From Granulosicoccus sp045110515 (GTDB lineage Bacteria > Pseudomonadota > Gammaproteobacteria > Granulosicoccales > Granulosicoccaceae), in NCBI GenBank assembly GCA_045110515.1, contig JBGCGD010000018.1, forward strand, positions 16,889-80,888: a DNA stretch of 64,000 nt, written 5' to 3'. The notes under the pieces were generated by a model. The model did not search any database, was not told where the DNA came from, and saw only the letters and a list, made by a program, of their open reading frames with translations. Positions 52,024 to 61,016 of this stretch are shown one piece after another; the first letter of the stretch is position 1; every line of letters begins with the position of its first letter. The translations under genes were made by a program, and so were the position numbers.

Positions 52024-52380
52024 ATGACTGATGACGATTACGAGGCGAGATTAGAGCGGGCAGCTTATGAACTGTACGTGAAAAAAATCACCCGTAAACA
52101 GTCTCATCCTTTGTTGTTTAAGCTAGTTCGTGCTCTGGGTTTTAAGGTTCGACTGCCACACTATGCCACGCCCCGATCAGTTTTCATTTTCTGCAGCATC
52201 TACATAGCCATCTTGTTTGCCTGCTTACTGTTGTTTGTACAACGCGGCACGGAGGGAATGTCTTTTATCAATATTGCTCTGTTATCTGCATTGGTGGGCC
52301 TTGTATTCGGCGCCATCATGATGGCTATCAATATCGAAAATCGAAAGAAATACGATTTAACAGACTGGGATGATCTGTAG
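52024..52380 (+). CDS. Small membrane protein of unknown function
   Basis: About 118 residues. A charged N-terminal half (EARLERAAYELYVKKITRKQ) is followed by two hydrophobic helices, FIFCSIYIAILFACLLLFV and FINIALLSALVGLVFGAIMM, and a short charged tail (RKKYDLTDWDDL). The layout suggests a cytoplasmic N-terminus and two membrane spans. ATG 52024 follows AGG; a GTG at 51970 would extend it by 18 residues. Not recognised. It sits 44 bases before the GFA gene on the same strand. Confidence 0.55.
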   Translation: MTDDDYEARLERAAYELYVKKITRKQSHPLLFKLVRALGFKVRLPHYATPRSVFIFCSIYIAILFACLLLFVQRGTEGMSFINIALLSALVGLVFGAIMMAINIENRKKYDLTDWDDL

Positions 52381-52424
52381 TATTTGTTAGACTGAAGTTT
52401 AATGTCATAAATCTGGAACAAATC

Positions 52425-53264
52425 ATGACCACCGGAAGTTGTCTGTGCGGAGAAGTCACTTTTAAGTTTGGTGGTGAATTGTTACCGATGAGCCATTGTC
52501 ACTGTTCAATGTGCCGGAAAATACACGGGTCTTTATTTGCGACCTATCTTGGGGCACGGGAATTTGAATACACAGCAGGCGCGGAGCTCGTAAAACGATA
52601 CGTTTCCTCTTCAGGTTTTAATCGGGCGTTTTGTAATAAATGTGGTTCTGTATTGCCAGAAACTAATGATGGTGGTGCGGAATATTATATTCCTGCGGGC
52701 TTGTTGAATGAAGATCCGGGTATCCGCCCTGAGGTACACATATTCACAGAATCGAAAGCGGAAGGTTACGATATTAACGACGATCTGCCACAGCTTGTGC
52801 ACTACGGTGATGGCGATGACTCCCGTGTTATTGATATCCCCGAACAGACTGTTAAAGAGGGCTTTGTCTCTGGTGGATGTCAGTGTGGTGATGTCGAATT
52901 TGAATATGAAGGCACGCCAAAATTCATGATGAATTGCCATTGCAGCCGATGCCGCAAGGTCAAAGGCGCTGCGCATGCTACCAATGCATTCGTGCCTACC
53001 GACCAATTCACATGGACCAAAGGCCAAGACAAAGTCGTCAATTATGATTTGCCAGAAGCAGAGCGGTTTGGTCACGCGTTTTGTGAGACTTGCGGCTCTT
53101 CGCTACCTCGAGAATCGGGCGGAACAGGCATGTTAAATGTCCCTGTCGGCAGCTTAAATTCAGCGCCGGGTGTCGATGCAAAAGGACATATCTTTATAGG
53201 ATCGAAGGCCCCTTGGTTCGAACCCGTGGACGACCTTCCCAAATGGGATGAAATGCCAACCTAG
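52425..53264 (+). CDS. Tandem GFA/CENP-V domain protein
   Basis: A 279-residue protein that contains two glutathione-dependent formaldehyde-activating (GFA) domains. Domain one has Cys6, Cys8, Cys25, Cys27, Cys30 and the pair Cys70-Cys73 (SCLCGE, HCHCSMCRKIHG, FCNKCGS). Domain two repeats the pattern from about residue 149 (GCQCGDV, NCHCSRCRKVKG, FCETCGS). The cysteines bind zinc. Single-domain proteins of about 130-140 residues are the common form; the fusion is unusual but complete, with both sets of metal ligands intact. Substrate unknown; the GFA name derives from S-hydroxymethylglutathione synthesis. Confidence 0.88.
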   Translation: MTTGSCLCGEVTFKFGGELLPMSHCHCSMCRKIHGSLFATYLGAREFEYTAGAELVKRYVSSSGFNRAFCNKCGSVLPETNDGGAEYYIPAGLLNEDPGIRPEVHIFTESKAEGYDINDDLPQLVHYGDGDDSRVIDIPEQTVKEGFVSGGCQCGDVEFEYEGTPKFMMNCHCSRCRKVKGAAHATNAFVPTDQFTWTKGQDKVVNYDLPEAERFGHAFCETCGSSLPRESGGTGMLNVPVGSLNSAPGVDAKGHIFIGSKAPWFEPVDDLPKWDEMPT

Positions 53265-53420
53265 TGTTGCAGGGTGAAGTCGGTTAATTTGCCGACTTAA
53301 ATTCTGCCTAATGAGAAAACGCATCTGTTAAACAAACGCGCGTTGGCTATCGGCGGTGTACTTCGGGTACGGCACCGCCATTCAAACGTAGAGGTGCAGT
53401 TTAAAAGGCGGTAAGAGCGC

Positions 53421-53885
53421 TCAGGTGTACAGGTGTTTTTCGAAATACACCCGCTTGAAGCCTTCCTCAACAACTTTACCAGTCTCTTCATACCCAAGTT
53501 GCGGGTAGAGAGAGAGGTTTTCGGTCATGGCTTCGTTGGTATAGAGAACTACCTTGCCGGTTTTATTGGCCGCAGCGCATTGCTCGACATGGTCAATGAG
53601 TCTTCCCCCAAACCCGCGTCCAACGAATTGAGGAAAAACCGCTACATTCTCCAATAAGGTTTGATTGTTCTGGTTTTGATGCACGACGTAACCTATAAAG
53701 GTGTCGTTATGTGCAATAACATCTATGGCGTGTGTTTGCAGTTGTTCTGCAAAGTTAGCTTGCATGGGAGCAGGAGTTTTCCCAATGCGTTCAACATACA
53801 TTTCGTAAGCTGCCACGGCACACGCGGTAAGGCTCGGGACATCTTCTAGCGTTGCCGGTCGAATGAGCCCCGTATCGTCAGTCAT
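53421..53885 (-). CDS. GNAT-family N-acetyltransferase
   Basis: A 154-residue protein. The acetyl-CoA loop is QFVGRGFGGRLIDHVEQ near residues 88-104, after NVAVFP, and a late LYPQLGYEETG with the conserved Y/GY element. ATG 53885 gives MTDDTGLIRPATLEDVPSLT, a good GNAT start. It is convergent with the GFA gene, and its gene is followed nine bases upstream by the AGE epimerase gene end. Substrate unknown. Confidence 0.85.
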   Translation of the reverse strand: MTDDTGLIRPATLEDVPSLTACAVAAYEMYVERIGKTPAPMQANFAEQLQTHAIDVIAHNDTFIGYVVHQNQNNQTLLENVAVFPQFVGRGFGGRLIDHVEQCAAANKTGKVVLYTNEAMTENLSLYPQLGYEETGKVVEEGFKRVYFEKHLYT

Positions 53886-53894
53886 GTGTATGAT

Positions 53895-55079
53895 TTATTG
53901 ATTGTCCAGAACATCCCAGCACGCGCCCATGGTGTGATAGTCCGTTTTACCGGGTGGCGATTTTAAATTGTCGAATGCCGACCCGTCGCGGTTCTTTATC
54001 CGAAACCAGGCCCCTTGCTTGTGATCAATTAGCGTATCCCAGCTGTATTTCCATAGTTTGTTATAGGCAGCCAGATAGCGCTCTTGCTGAGTGGTGGCAT
54101 ACAGGCGCCACGCAGCTGCAAAGGCCTCGGCGTGCACCCAGAAGTATTTGTGGGTATCGGCAAAGGTTCCATCGGGTGCGAATCCGTAAACCAATCCGCC
54201 GTGCGTTTCATCCCAGCCTTTTTCCATGGCTACATCGAATAATTGTGCAGCGCGTTCAGTCCACACCGGATTAGGTTGCCACTTGTTTAACTCAAGCAAT
54301 AATTTAGTCCATTCAACTTGATGCCCAGGTTGAAAGCCCCAAGGCTTGAAGAGATCGTCGGGCTTATCAATGTTGTACTGCATGTCACACTGCCAATGGG
54401 TGTCGTAGTGCTCCCAGATGAGTCCGTCATTGATGGCTGCCAAATCGATGGCAAAACGCCGCGCAAGAATCGCCGCACGATCCAGATAGCGCGTATCACC
54501 GGTGGCCTTCATTGCCAGTAGCAATGCCTCGCACGTGTGCATATTGGCGTTTTGCCCACGATAGGGGTCTAGGATGGTCAGCGATTCATCCAGTTCGTCT
54601 GAATAGGCTTGAGATTCTTCATCCCAGAAGTGGGTTTCCATGAACTCCCATACCTGTTCGATAGTTGCCACTTCTTCCGCCACACCTGCCAAAACAAGGC
54701 TTGCCGCGGCGAGCATGACAAAAGCATGACCATAGGCCAAGGCTCTGCCATCGGTAACCACTCCGTTTTCGATAACCCAGGCATAGTGGCCGGAAGGTTG
54801 TTTATGCACTCTCTTGATAAAGTCCATCCCATCGACAGCCCATTGCAGTTGTTCTGCATTTTTGCTGCGCTGGTAGGCTGTGGCGTAGTTGAAGACAAAT
54901 CGGGTAGAGCTGACGAGATGTCGCATGCCTTCGTCGTAGACGGACCCATCATCGAGAAAGCACTGATGAAATCCGCCGTCGGGTGCTCTGACATTGGGTG
55001 CGTAGAAATTCAGAATAGACTGAATATGCTGGTCTAAGAAGGTTGCGTCTGCAAAATCAGGGTAGCTTGTATCAATCAT
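53895..55079 (-). CDS. AGE-family epimerase/isomerase
   Basis: A 394-residue (alpha/alpha)6-barrel protein. The segments FLDDGSVYDEGMRHLVSSTRFVFNYA, YAWVIENGVVTDGRALAYGHAFVMLAAA, QNANMHTCEALLLAM, WGFQPGHQVEWTKLLLEL and KYFWVHAEAFAAAWRLY are characteristic of N-acylglucosamine 2-epimerase-family enzymes, with the two catalytic histidines in GHQVEW and HAEA. Members interconvert GlcNAc/ManNAc, mannose/fructose or cellobiose isomers. ATG 55079 is chosen. It is nine bases upstream of the GNAT gene, with which it may be co-transcribed. Exact sugar unresolved. Confidence 0.87.
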   Translation of the reverse strand: MIDTSYPDFADATFLDQHIQSILNFYAPNVRAPDGGFHQCFLDDGSVYDEGMRHLVSSTRFVFNYATAYQRSKNAEQLQWAVDGMDFIKRVHKQPSGHYAWVIENGVVTDGRALAYGHAFVMLAAASLVLAGVAEEVATIEQVWEFMETHFWDEESQAYSDELDESLTILDPYRGQNANMHTCEALLLAMKATGDTRYLDRAAILARRFAIDLAAINDGLIWEHYDTHWQCDMQYNIDKPDDLFKPWGFQPGHQVEWTKLLLELNKWQPNPVWTERAAQLFDVAMEKGWDETHGGLVYGFAPDGTFADTHKYFWVHAEAFAAAWRLYATTQQERYLAAYNKLWKYSWDTLIDHKQGAWFRIKNRDGSAFDNLKSPPGKTDYHTMGACWDVLDNQ

Positions 55080-55269
55080 GCCTGACAGTATACAAGACGC
55101 CCTTGCCACCGACGTATTTACGCCCTTTTGTGTGGTTTCATGACAAGCAAGTTGTTATGCTTTTTGGGCGTCGCCGATGAACAAAAGGCTTAATTTACGT
55201 GCTGATAACGTAGTCTTAACAACAACGAAGAGCTACCATTGTGGAATTGAAAACCCACAGTGAGATAGT

Positions 55270-56058
55270 GTGAGCGATTCCAGTCCAGTCAAAACGAACA
55301 TCAAAGGTTCTATTCTTGAAGTTACCCTCGATCGTCCTAAGGCCAATGCGGTAGATCTGGCCACCAGTCGGATCATGGGCGACGTGTTCAAGGATTTCAG
55401 AGACAACCCAGATTTGCGAGTCGCGATATTGACAGCTTCGGGTGAGAAATTCTTTTGTCCCGGCTGGGATCTAAAAGCGGCAAACGACGGAGATGCCGTC
55501 GATGGCGACTACGGTGTCGGCGGGTTTGGGGGGTTGCAAGAGTTACCCCACCTAAATAAGCCGGTAATAGCTGCCATCAACGGTATCTGCTGTGGCGGCG
55601 GGTTAGAAATCGCTTTGTCGTGCGACATCATTCTTGCTGCTGAGCACGCTAGTTTTGCATTACCAGAAATCAACTCAGGAACAGTGGCTGATGCCGCATC
55701 GATTAAATTGCCTAAACGCATTCCGTACCATGTAGCTATGGAGATGTTACTCACTGGTAGATGGCTGGATGTAGAGGAAGCCAACCGCTGGGGCATCGTT
55801 AATCACATACATCCGTCGGACAAACTCAACGAAGCTGCGTGGGCTATGGCTGAGCAGTTAGCCGCAGGCCCACCCTTGGTCTTCGCTGCGATTAAAGAAA
55901 TTGTTCGGGACGCAGAGGACAGTAAGTTTCAGGACGCACTTAACCGGGTTACTCAGCGTCAGCTGAAAACGGTCGATACCCTGTATGGGTCGGAAGACGG
56001 ATTGGAAGGGTTCCGCGCGTTTTCTGAAAAGAGAGATCCGGTTTGGAAGGGGCGCTAG
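55270..56058 (+). CDS. caiD: Crotonobetainyl-CoA hydratase-like enoyl-CoA hydratase (CaiD)
   Basis: A 262-residue crotonase-fold protein starting at GTG 55270. It matches E. coli CaiD throughout from memory: SILEVTLDRPKANAVD, GEKFFCPGWDLKAAN, NKPVIAAINGICCGGGLEIALSCD and the C-terminus FSEKRDPVWKGR. The oxyanion-hole residues and glutamates near 112 and 132 are present. CaiD reversibly hydrates crotonobetainyl-CoA to carnitinyl-CoA. No caiA, caiB, caiC or caiT gene is in the window, so a related acyl-CoA substrate is possible. The last two bases of its TAG stop begin the next gene's GTG. Confidence 0.85.
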   Translation: MSDSSPVKTNIKGSILEVTLDRPKANAVDLATSRIMGDVFKDFRDNPDLRVAILTASGEKFFCPGWDLKAANDGDAVDGDYGVGGFGGLQELPHLNKPVIAAINGICCGGGLEIALSCDIILAAEHASFALPEINSGTVADAASIKLPKRIPYHVAMEMLLTGRWLDVEEANRWGIVNHIHPSDKLNEAAWAMAEQLAAGPPLVFAAIKEIVRDAEDSKFQDALNRVTQRQLKTVDTLYGSEDGLEGFRAFSEKRDPVWKGR

Positions 56059-57470
56059 TGAATAACCAAGTCAGTGAACGGTCAACGATAAACAAGGCAC
56101 TACGTCTGAATCTTGATGAGAAGAAGTACGGCACCATTGCTGAGATAGGGGCTGGTCAAGAGGTAGCGCGTCAGTTCTTTTTGGCAGGTGCCGCAGCTGG
56201 CACCATCGCTAAAACGATTTCTGCCTACGATATGCAGTTCTCTGATGCTATCTATGGCACTCAGGAAGGCGGGCGATATGTCAGTAAAGCCCGTGTGCGA
56301 GCCATGTTAGATAAAGAATTTCCACTGGTCGTGGCCCGAGTGGGTACGTCCAGAGCGCGTACCTCCCGTTATTTTTCCTACGCCGCAACGGTATCTGCAA
56401 AGAGCTATAACAGAAATAATGAATGTCATGCCTGGTGTGGAATCAGGGTGCAAATGTATCCCGGTGCCGAGCCTTCGGACATCATCGTGCATGTGCGCAT
56501 GCTCGAAAACTCAGCTGAGCAGCAGCAAGATACGTTAGGCATTTTAGGTGTCAATCTGATCTATGCAGCGTACTACTATTTTGAGGACCCGAAAAAAGCC
56601 ATTGACTCTTTAACGGACAATATGGACTCCGGCCGTTTGGAAATTGATTCCATTGATTTTCGGGGGCCCTATTTTGAAGACGTCGATAATCGTGCGATTA
56701 ACTTGCACCTTATTCGCAGTTGGAAAACGCGCGCCATCATGTTCAAACCAGACGGCGATGTCGCGGTACCAGCAGAGTTGCTGTACAAGAAAAATGTACT
56801 GACAACGCGAGGTTCGTTCAGACCAGTTACTAAATTAAACGTGGATATGATCGAGCAAGGCTTTCAAGCGTTTAAAGCGCATGAAGGTGTGAAGGACGAA
56901 AACTCTATTGTTTTGGCGGAAATTTCTATTAATGACCCTTACGGAAAAGACTTAATGGTGCCTGAGGAAGACCTCATTGCACGCGTCGAGCTTCTTAATG
57001 CGTTGGGTTATAGCGTCATGGTCTCAGATTACACGCGTTACTTTTCTCTACGAGCCTATTTCAGACAATACACGGCACTGCAGATTGGCATCGTGTTGGG
57101 CATGATCAATATCAAAGAGATTTTTGATGACGAAAAGTATGTGGGTGTGGAAGGGGGAATACTGGAAGGGTTTGGAAAACTGTTTCCTGATAATACCCGT
57201 CTGTTTGTTTACCCAGAGTTAGACTCGGATGGAAATCTGCGTGACTTCACCAGTATTGAGGTGGATGAAAAGTATCAGTACCTGTACAAACATTTGTTGC
57301 AAAACGAATATATTTTCGGTATCGATTGCAGTGATCATGAGTTGTTCAATATCTACTCACGTGATGTATTGTCAAAGCTACCCAATGGCCGTGGTTCTTG
57401 GGAGAGCTGCGTACACGATGATATTGCCGCGCGCATCATTGATAACCGCATGTTCGGGTATCGTGATTAA
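56058..57470 (+). CDS. Conserved protein of unknown function coupled to caiD
   Basis: A 470-residue protein starting at GTG 56058, which overlaps the caiD TAG stop as TAGTG; GGAAGGGG is just upstream. The N-terminal motif KYGTIAEIGAGQEVARQFFLAG and the segments TIAKTISAYDMQFSDAIYG and LGVNLIYAAYYYFEDP are strongly conserved-looking and I recall similar proteins of unclear or unreliable annotation. It has no signal peptide or membrane helix. The predicted fold is alpha/beta with a possible nucleotide or coenzyme site at GAGQEVA. The coupling with caiD suggests shared expression in an acyl-CoA pathway. Function not known. Confidence 0.8.
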   Translation: MNNQVSERSTINKALRLNLDEKKYGTIAEIGAGQEVARQFFLAGAAAGTIAKTISAYDMQFSDAIYGTQEGGRYVSKARVRAMLDKEFPLVVARVGTSRARTSRYFSYAATVSAKSYNRNNECHAWCGIRVQMYPGAEPSDIIVHVRMLENSAEQQQDTLGILGVNLIYAAYYYFEDPKKAIDSLTDNMDSGRLEIDSIDFRGPYFEDVDNRAINLHLIRSWKTRAIMFKPDGDVAVPAELLYKKNVLTTRGSFRPVTKLNVDMIEQGFQAFKAHEGVKDENSIVLAEISINDPYGKDLMVPEEDLIARVELLNALGYSVMVSDYTRYFSLRAYFRQYTALQIGIVLGMINIKEIFDDEKYVGVEGGILEGFGKLFPDNTRLFVYPELDSDGNLRDFTSIEVDEKYQYLYKHLLQNEYIFGIDCSDHELFNIYSRDVLSKLPNGRGSWESCVHDDIAARIIDNRMFGYRD

Positions 57471-57735
57471 GAGTGCGACGATAATAATATCGTTATTGGC
57501 AACCACACCACCATAAGGTAGCTTCGCGACTCACTGAGTCACAGCTGCTGTGCCAAACCCCTCCTCAGGCGAATGTAAGGAGTGTCGCAACTGACTTGTG
57601 CGCCTCCAGAAACGTGAACGCTGAGTGAATTTACCGGCAAATTTGATCACATCCACGTCACGCGGTGCCCAATACTGTGCCTCTTATGCTGCCAGTAAAC
57701 GGAGCGGCTGGAAACTAACCACGCGAGACACGTAG

Positions 57736-58679
57736 ATGAGTAAACCGAGATTAATTCAGACAGCGCTAGCCGGTGTTTTTGCATTGGGCTTAAGTGCCTG
57801 CAGTGACGGAACTGTAGCAGTACAAGATACTACTGGAAAATCACAGCCCTCCAATTTAGGGCCCGAAAATATAGTGGGCACCGCCGTGGCGGTAGGCGAC
57901 TTTACCATTCTGGCTACGGCCCTGAGCGCAACTGGCTTGGATGCTGTGCTGGCAGATGGCGACAGGAACTTCACGGTATTTGCACCAACAGATGCAGCAT
58001 TTGCACTATTGGGCGAAGACACGATTGGTGCATTGCTGAACGACACCGATACGTTAAGCGACATATTGCTTTACCACGTTATAGCTGGACAAGCAGTCGA
58101 TGCGACAACAGCGATAAGCCTTGCCGGACAATCGGTGGAAATGGCAAATGCTGATTCGGTAGCGCTAAGTTTAAATAACGGAAATTTACTGGTGAACCGC
58201 TCCGTTGTTACTACAACTGACATTCAAACCAGCAACGGTATTATTCATGTCATAGATGCTGTTTTGCTTCCACCCAGCGATGACAATACAAGCGGCGAAA
58301 GTTCTGAAAACACAATCTATACAGCCGCTATTAATGCAGGGCTGGATACCTTCGTAGCAGCGGCCAAAGTGGCTGGTTTGAAGGATGCGTTGAATCACCC
58401 CGGAGACATCTATACAGTGTTCGCACACTCAACACGTTGGTAAACGACCCCGATACGCTACGAAATATTCTTCTCTATCACGTTCTGCCCGGAACCACGG
58501 TAGATGCGGCGGCCGCTACAGGTTTAGTAGGTATTGATATTACTGCGGGCAATGGAACAACACTGCAGCTAAGCCAAAGAAGCGATGGCTTGTATGTGCA
58601 GAACTCTCGCATAGTCATCACCGATATACCGGCAGTCAATGGCGTCATTCACGTTATTGATGCGGTGCTCATTCCATAG
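57736..58679 (+). pseudogene. Fasciclin-domain lipoprotein gene, broken in its second domain
   Basis: The first frame (57736-58443) encodes a lipoprotein signal with lipobox LSAC (Cys22) and one intact fasciclin domain (FTVFAPTDAAFALLGED to IHVIDAVLLP), then the beginning of a second domain that ends abnormally after YTVFA as HSTRW-stop. The second frame (58437-58679) resumes the second domain at VNDPDTLRNILLYHV and ends IHVIDAVLIP. Compared with domain one, about 16 residues (PTDAAF...) are missing at the junction and the frame shifts, so a deletion of roughly 37-40 bases is the simplest explanation. The truncated product may still be a single-domain lipoprotein. A terminator follows. Confidence 0.75.
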
Positions 58680-58696
58680 GAAACCAGCATAGTGAG

Positions 58697-58727
58697 AAAG
58701 CGCCCTCGAATTACGGGGGCGTTTTTC
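58697..58727 (+). terminator. Rho-independent terminator after the fasciclin gene
   Basis: A nine-pair stem (AAAGCGCCC at 58697-58705 with GGGCGTTTT, one G-T pair) with an 11-base loop is followed by a T-rich run. It lies 18 bases after the second fasciclin frame ends, so the locus was built as a single transcription unit. Confidence 0.82.
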
Positions 58728-58816
58728 GTTTCTGAGCGTTAAAACGATCTGGATGATGTTTTGAACAGTATAAGAGCCATAAACCCAACCGGTATATTTC
58801 AAAGGTGCGACAAGCA

Positions 58817-59509
58817 ATGGATTCGATAAAGAATTCACGAATACTACTCGTCGAAGACCACAAAGACTTAGCAGAAACCATTATTGATTTTCTGGAAACC
58901 ATGGGTGCAATAGTTGACTATGCGGCCGATGGTATATCCGGGTTGCACCTTGCACGATCTGAAAAGTTTGATGTCATAGTTCTGGACGTGAACCTACCGG
59001 GTATAGATGGTATAGAGCTTTGTTCAAAGTTGCGGGAGCAACACGACAATACGGTGCCGGTATTAATGGTGACGGCACGCGATGAATTGAACGATAAGTT
59101 GACAGGGTTTCAGGCCGGGGCTGACGACTATCTGGTAAAACCGTTTGATTTACCAGAGTTGGTTGTGCGAGCTCATGCCCTAATACGACGGCAAAGAGGG
59201 CGGGTGACGCTCAGTAAACTGACGGTGGCGGAATTGGTCCTGGACTCAGCCACCAGAGTGGCTACCCGACAGGGAAAAGAACTCACGTTGACGCCTGCAG
59301 GCTTTCAAATACTGGAATTGCTCATGAGCAATACACCGAATATTGTTAGTCGTGAAGAGATAGAGACGGCATTGTGGGGAGATGAACCGCCCGCAAGCGA
59401 TACACTACGTAGTCAGATATACAAATTGAGGCAGCAAGTTGACAAGCCTTTCGACACGGCTCTAATTCATACATCAAAACGTAGCGGTTACAGAATTACG
59501 GCTCCTTAA
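58817..59509 (+). CDS. OmpR/PhoB-type response regulator
   Basis: A 230-residue two-domain regulator. The receiver has acidic residues Glu13-Asp14, phospho-acceptor Asp57 (VLDVNLPG), Thr87 and Lys108 (LVKPF). The winged-helix domain covers about 130-228 (ELTLTPAGFQILELLMSN, EEIETALWGDE, TLRSQIYKLRQQVD, HTSKRSGYRI). ATG 58817 follows AAAGGTG. Its C-terminal codons overlap those of the convergent histidine kinase, which is the likely cognate partner. It is transcribed separately from the fasciclin gene. Confidence 0.9.
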   Translation: MDSIKNSRILLVEDHKDLAETIIDFLETMGAIVDYAADGISGLHLARSEKFDVIVLDVNLPGIDGIELCSKLREQHDNTVPVLMVTARDELNDKLTGFQAGADDYLVKPFDLPELVVRAHALIRRQRGRVTLSKLTVAELVLDSATRVATRQGKELTLTPAGFQILELLMSNTPNIVSREEIETALWGDEPPASDTLRSQIYKLRQQVDKPFDTALIHTSKRSGYRITAP

Positions 59510-60785
59510 ACGATAGCGTTACCGTCGTGCCTGAGTTCAATTCACTGCCAACGTTCAAGTGCCATCGGTAACGATCACACGTTTGTTTGACAATGGCAAG
59601 TCCCATACCCTGATGCTCAGAGTCGCTTTCTTCCGCTCGGTAGAAAGGTTCGAATATTCGTGCACGTACCGTATCGCTCATGCCAATACCCGTGTCTGTA
59701 ACAACCACTGAGTGTGTATTGACGTCTAGTGTAATGCTGCCGTTTTTGGTGTAGCTTATTGCGTTGTTCAACACGTTGCCAAGCACGATACTCAAGATTG
59801 ATTCGGGTGCAGCTACTAATAAATTAGAGTTTTTGTTTAAGGTAATAGAAACTCCATTGTCAGGTCGTACTGCATCTGCTTGTCTAACTAGCGTTTCCAG
59901 TAAACCGTGAATATCGGTTTTTACATTTTCTTCTGGTTCACGTTCTTCTCTGGCTAGTAGCAAAAGCGTGCCCAGTAAATCCCCCATACTCTTACAGGTA
60001 CGCTTAATTCGACTAACGGCACGAGCCGGAGCACCCTCAAGTTCTAGCAATTCCAGTGATGAAACGGAGCCCTGAATCACAGCAAGCGGCGTGCGCAGTT
60101 CGTGCGATGCATAGCGCGTGAAATTACGTTCTCGCTCTATGGACGCCTGCGAGCGATTGACAAAATGTTGAATGGCTTCAGTGAGTATTCGGGTTTCAGA
60201 ATTGCTAGATTGAGTCAGGCTGTCTAAGTCTAACTCGCTGCTATTTCTACGCCCGAAATCGAAGTTTTCTATGGAGCTTGCCAGTTGTGACAGCGGAGAC
60301 ACCGCGCGTTTCGTGACCGAGTACGTCATATACGCCAAACCATACATGATAAGCAGTACAAGTAAGAGCGGTAACACACCAAAGTAAAACGCTAAATCAC
60401 GCACGGTGCCTTCTTCAAACAACAGATAAAGACGCTCGCCTTTATTTTCACTGATGTGAACTATCCGAGACAAGCCATCGTGACTAATACGATGTTGTCC
60501 AGGGCTGAGGGTCGTGTACTGATTTGGTGGAGAATAGCTTTCATCAGATGAAGAGAAGGCGCTAAGGTTTAGCGTATCGGGAAGAGGGAAGTCTGCTTGC
60601 GTTTCGCGCTTTCCCCAGTAGTAGTCGGCTTCGCCTTGAAGGGCGCGATCAACCAGTATTCGTTCTACGATGAAAAAAGCGGCCAATACGCCAACTACTG
60701 TCACCATGCTGATGAGTATTAACTGCAGTACGAAGGCACGAAGCAATCTGGATTGTATGCGTGTTTGCGAGGCTGATGTCATCAC
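59496..60785 (-). CDS. Sensor histidine kinase
   Basis: A 429-residue membrane kinase. Two transmembrane helices flank a periplasmic part: LLRAFVLQLILISMVTVVGVLAAFFIVE at about 13-40 and YFGVLPLLLVLLIMYGLAYMTYS near 140-165. A HAMP-like linker follows, then HisKA with the phospho-acceptor His near residue 226 in YASHELRTPLAV. The HATPase has the N-box VLGNVLNNAISY, the G-boxes VTDTGIGMS and GMGLAIVK, and an F-box. It phosphorylates the response regulator encoded convergently. The two genes share 14 bases at their 3' ends, an uncommon arrangement for a partner pair. Confidence 0.9.
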   Translation of the reverse strand: MMTSASQTRIQSRLLRAFVLQLILISMVTVVGVLAAFFIVERILVDRALQGEADYYWGKRETQADFPLPDTLNLSAFSSSDESYSPPNQYTTLSPGQHRISHDGLSRIVHISENKGERLYLLFEEGTVRDLAFYFGVLPLLLVLLIMYGLAYMTYSVTKRAVSPLSQLASSIENFDFGRRNSSELDLDSLTQSSNSETRILTEAIQHFVNRSQASIERERNFTRYASHELRTPLAVIQGSVSSLELLELEGAPARAVSRIKRTCKSMGDLLGTLLLLAREEREPEENVKTDIHGLLETLVRQADAVRPDNGVSITLNKNSNLLVAAPESILSIVLGNVLNNAISYTKNGSITLDVNTHSVVVTDTGIGMSDTVRARIFEPFYRAEESDSEHQGMGLAIVKQTCDRYRWHLNVGSELNSGTTVTLSFKEP

Positions 60786-61016
60786 GCTGTTTTATGCTTT
60801 CCCGGTTTTGAAGGTGTTCATTGAGGATAGGCGCCGTGTTAGTCGTGACTTTTTGGACGACAGCACGTACGAATTCTACTATAGACTAGCGGTGGAGATT
60901 AGTTTCGACGGCTACCCGAGCGCAGAGGCTACAGCTTCCCCTAATAGATATTTAGGTCTCAGTCGTTCGCTCGATAGTTAAGTTCTCACTTATTCACACG
61001 GAGCGTACAAAAGGCA

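Noticed and set aside
53213..53222. GGTTCGAACC, similar to the T-loop of a tRNA
   Set aside because: It lies inside the GFA coding region and no tRNA arms surround it.
53277..53298. Stem AAGTCGG/CCGACTT after the GFA gene
   Set aside because: Only seven pairs and no T-tract on either side; too weak to call a terminator.
53352..53379. GC-rich hairpin (GGCGGTG with CACCGCC) between the GFA and GNAT genes
   Set aside because: No T-run on either strand, imperfect inner stem; it may be structural, but I cannot call it a terminator.
60670..60981. 103-codon plus frame overlapping the kinase N-terminus
   Set aside because: Its first half is a shadow of the histidine kinase and the rest has no protein-like pattern.
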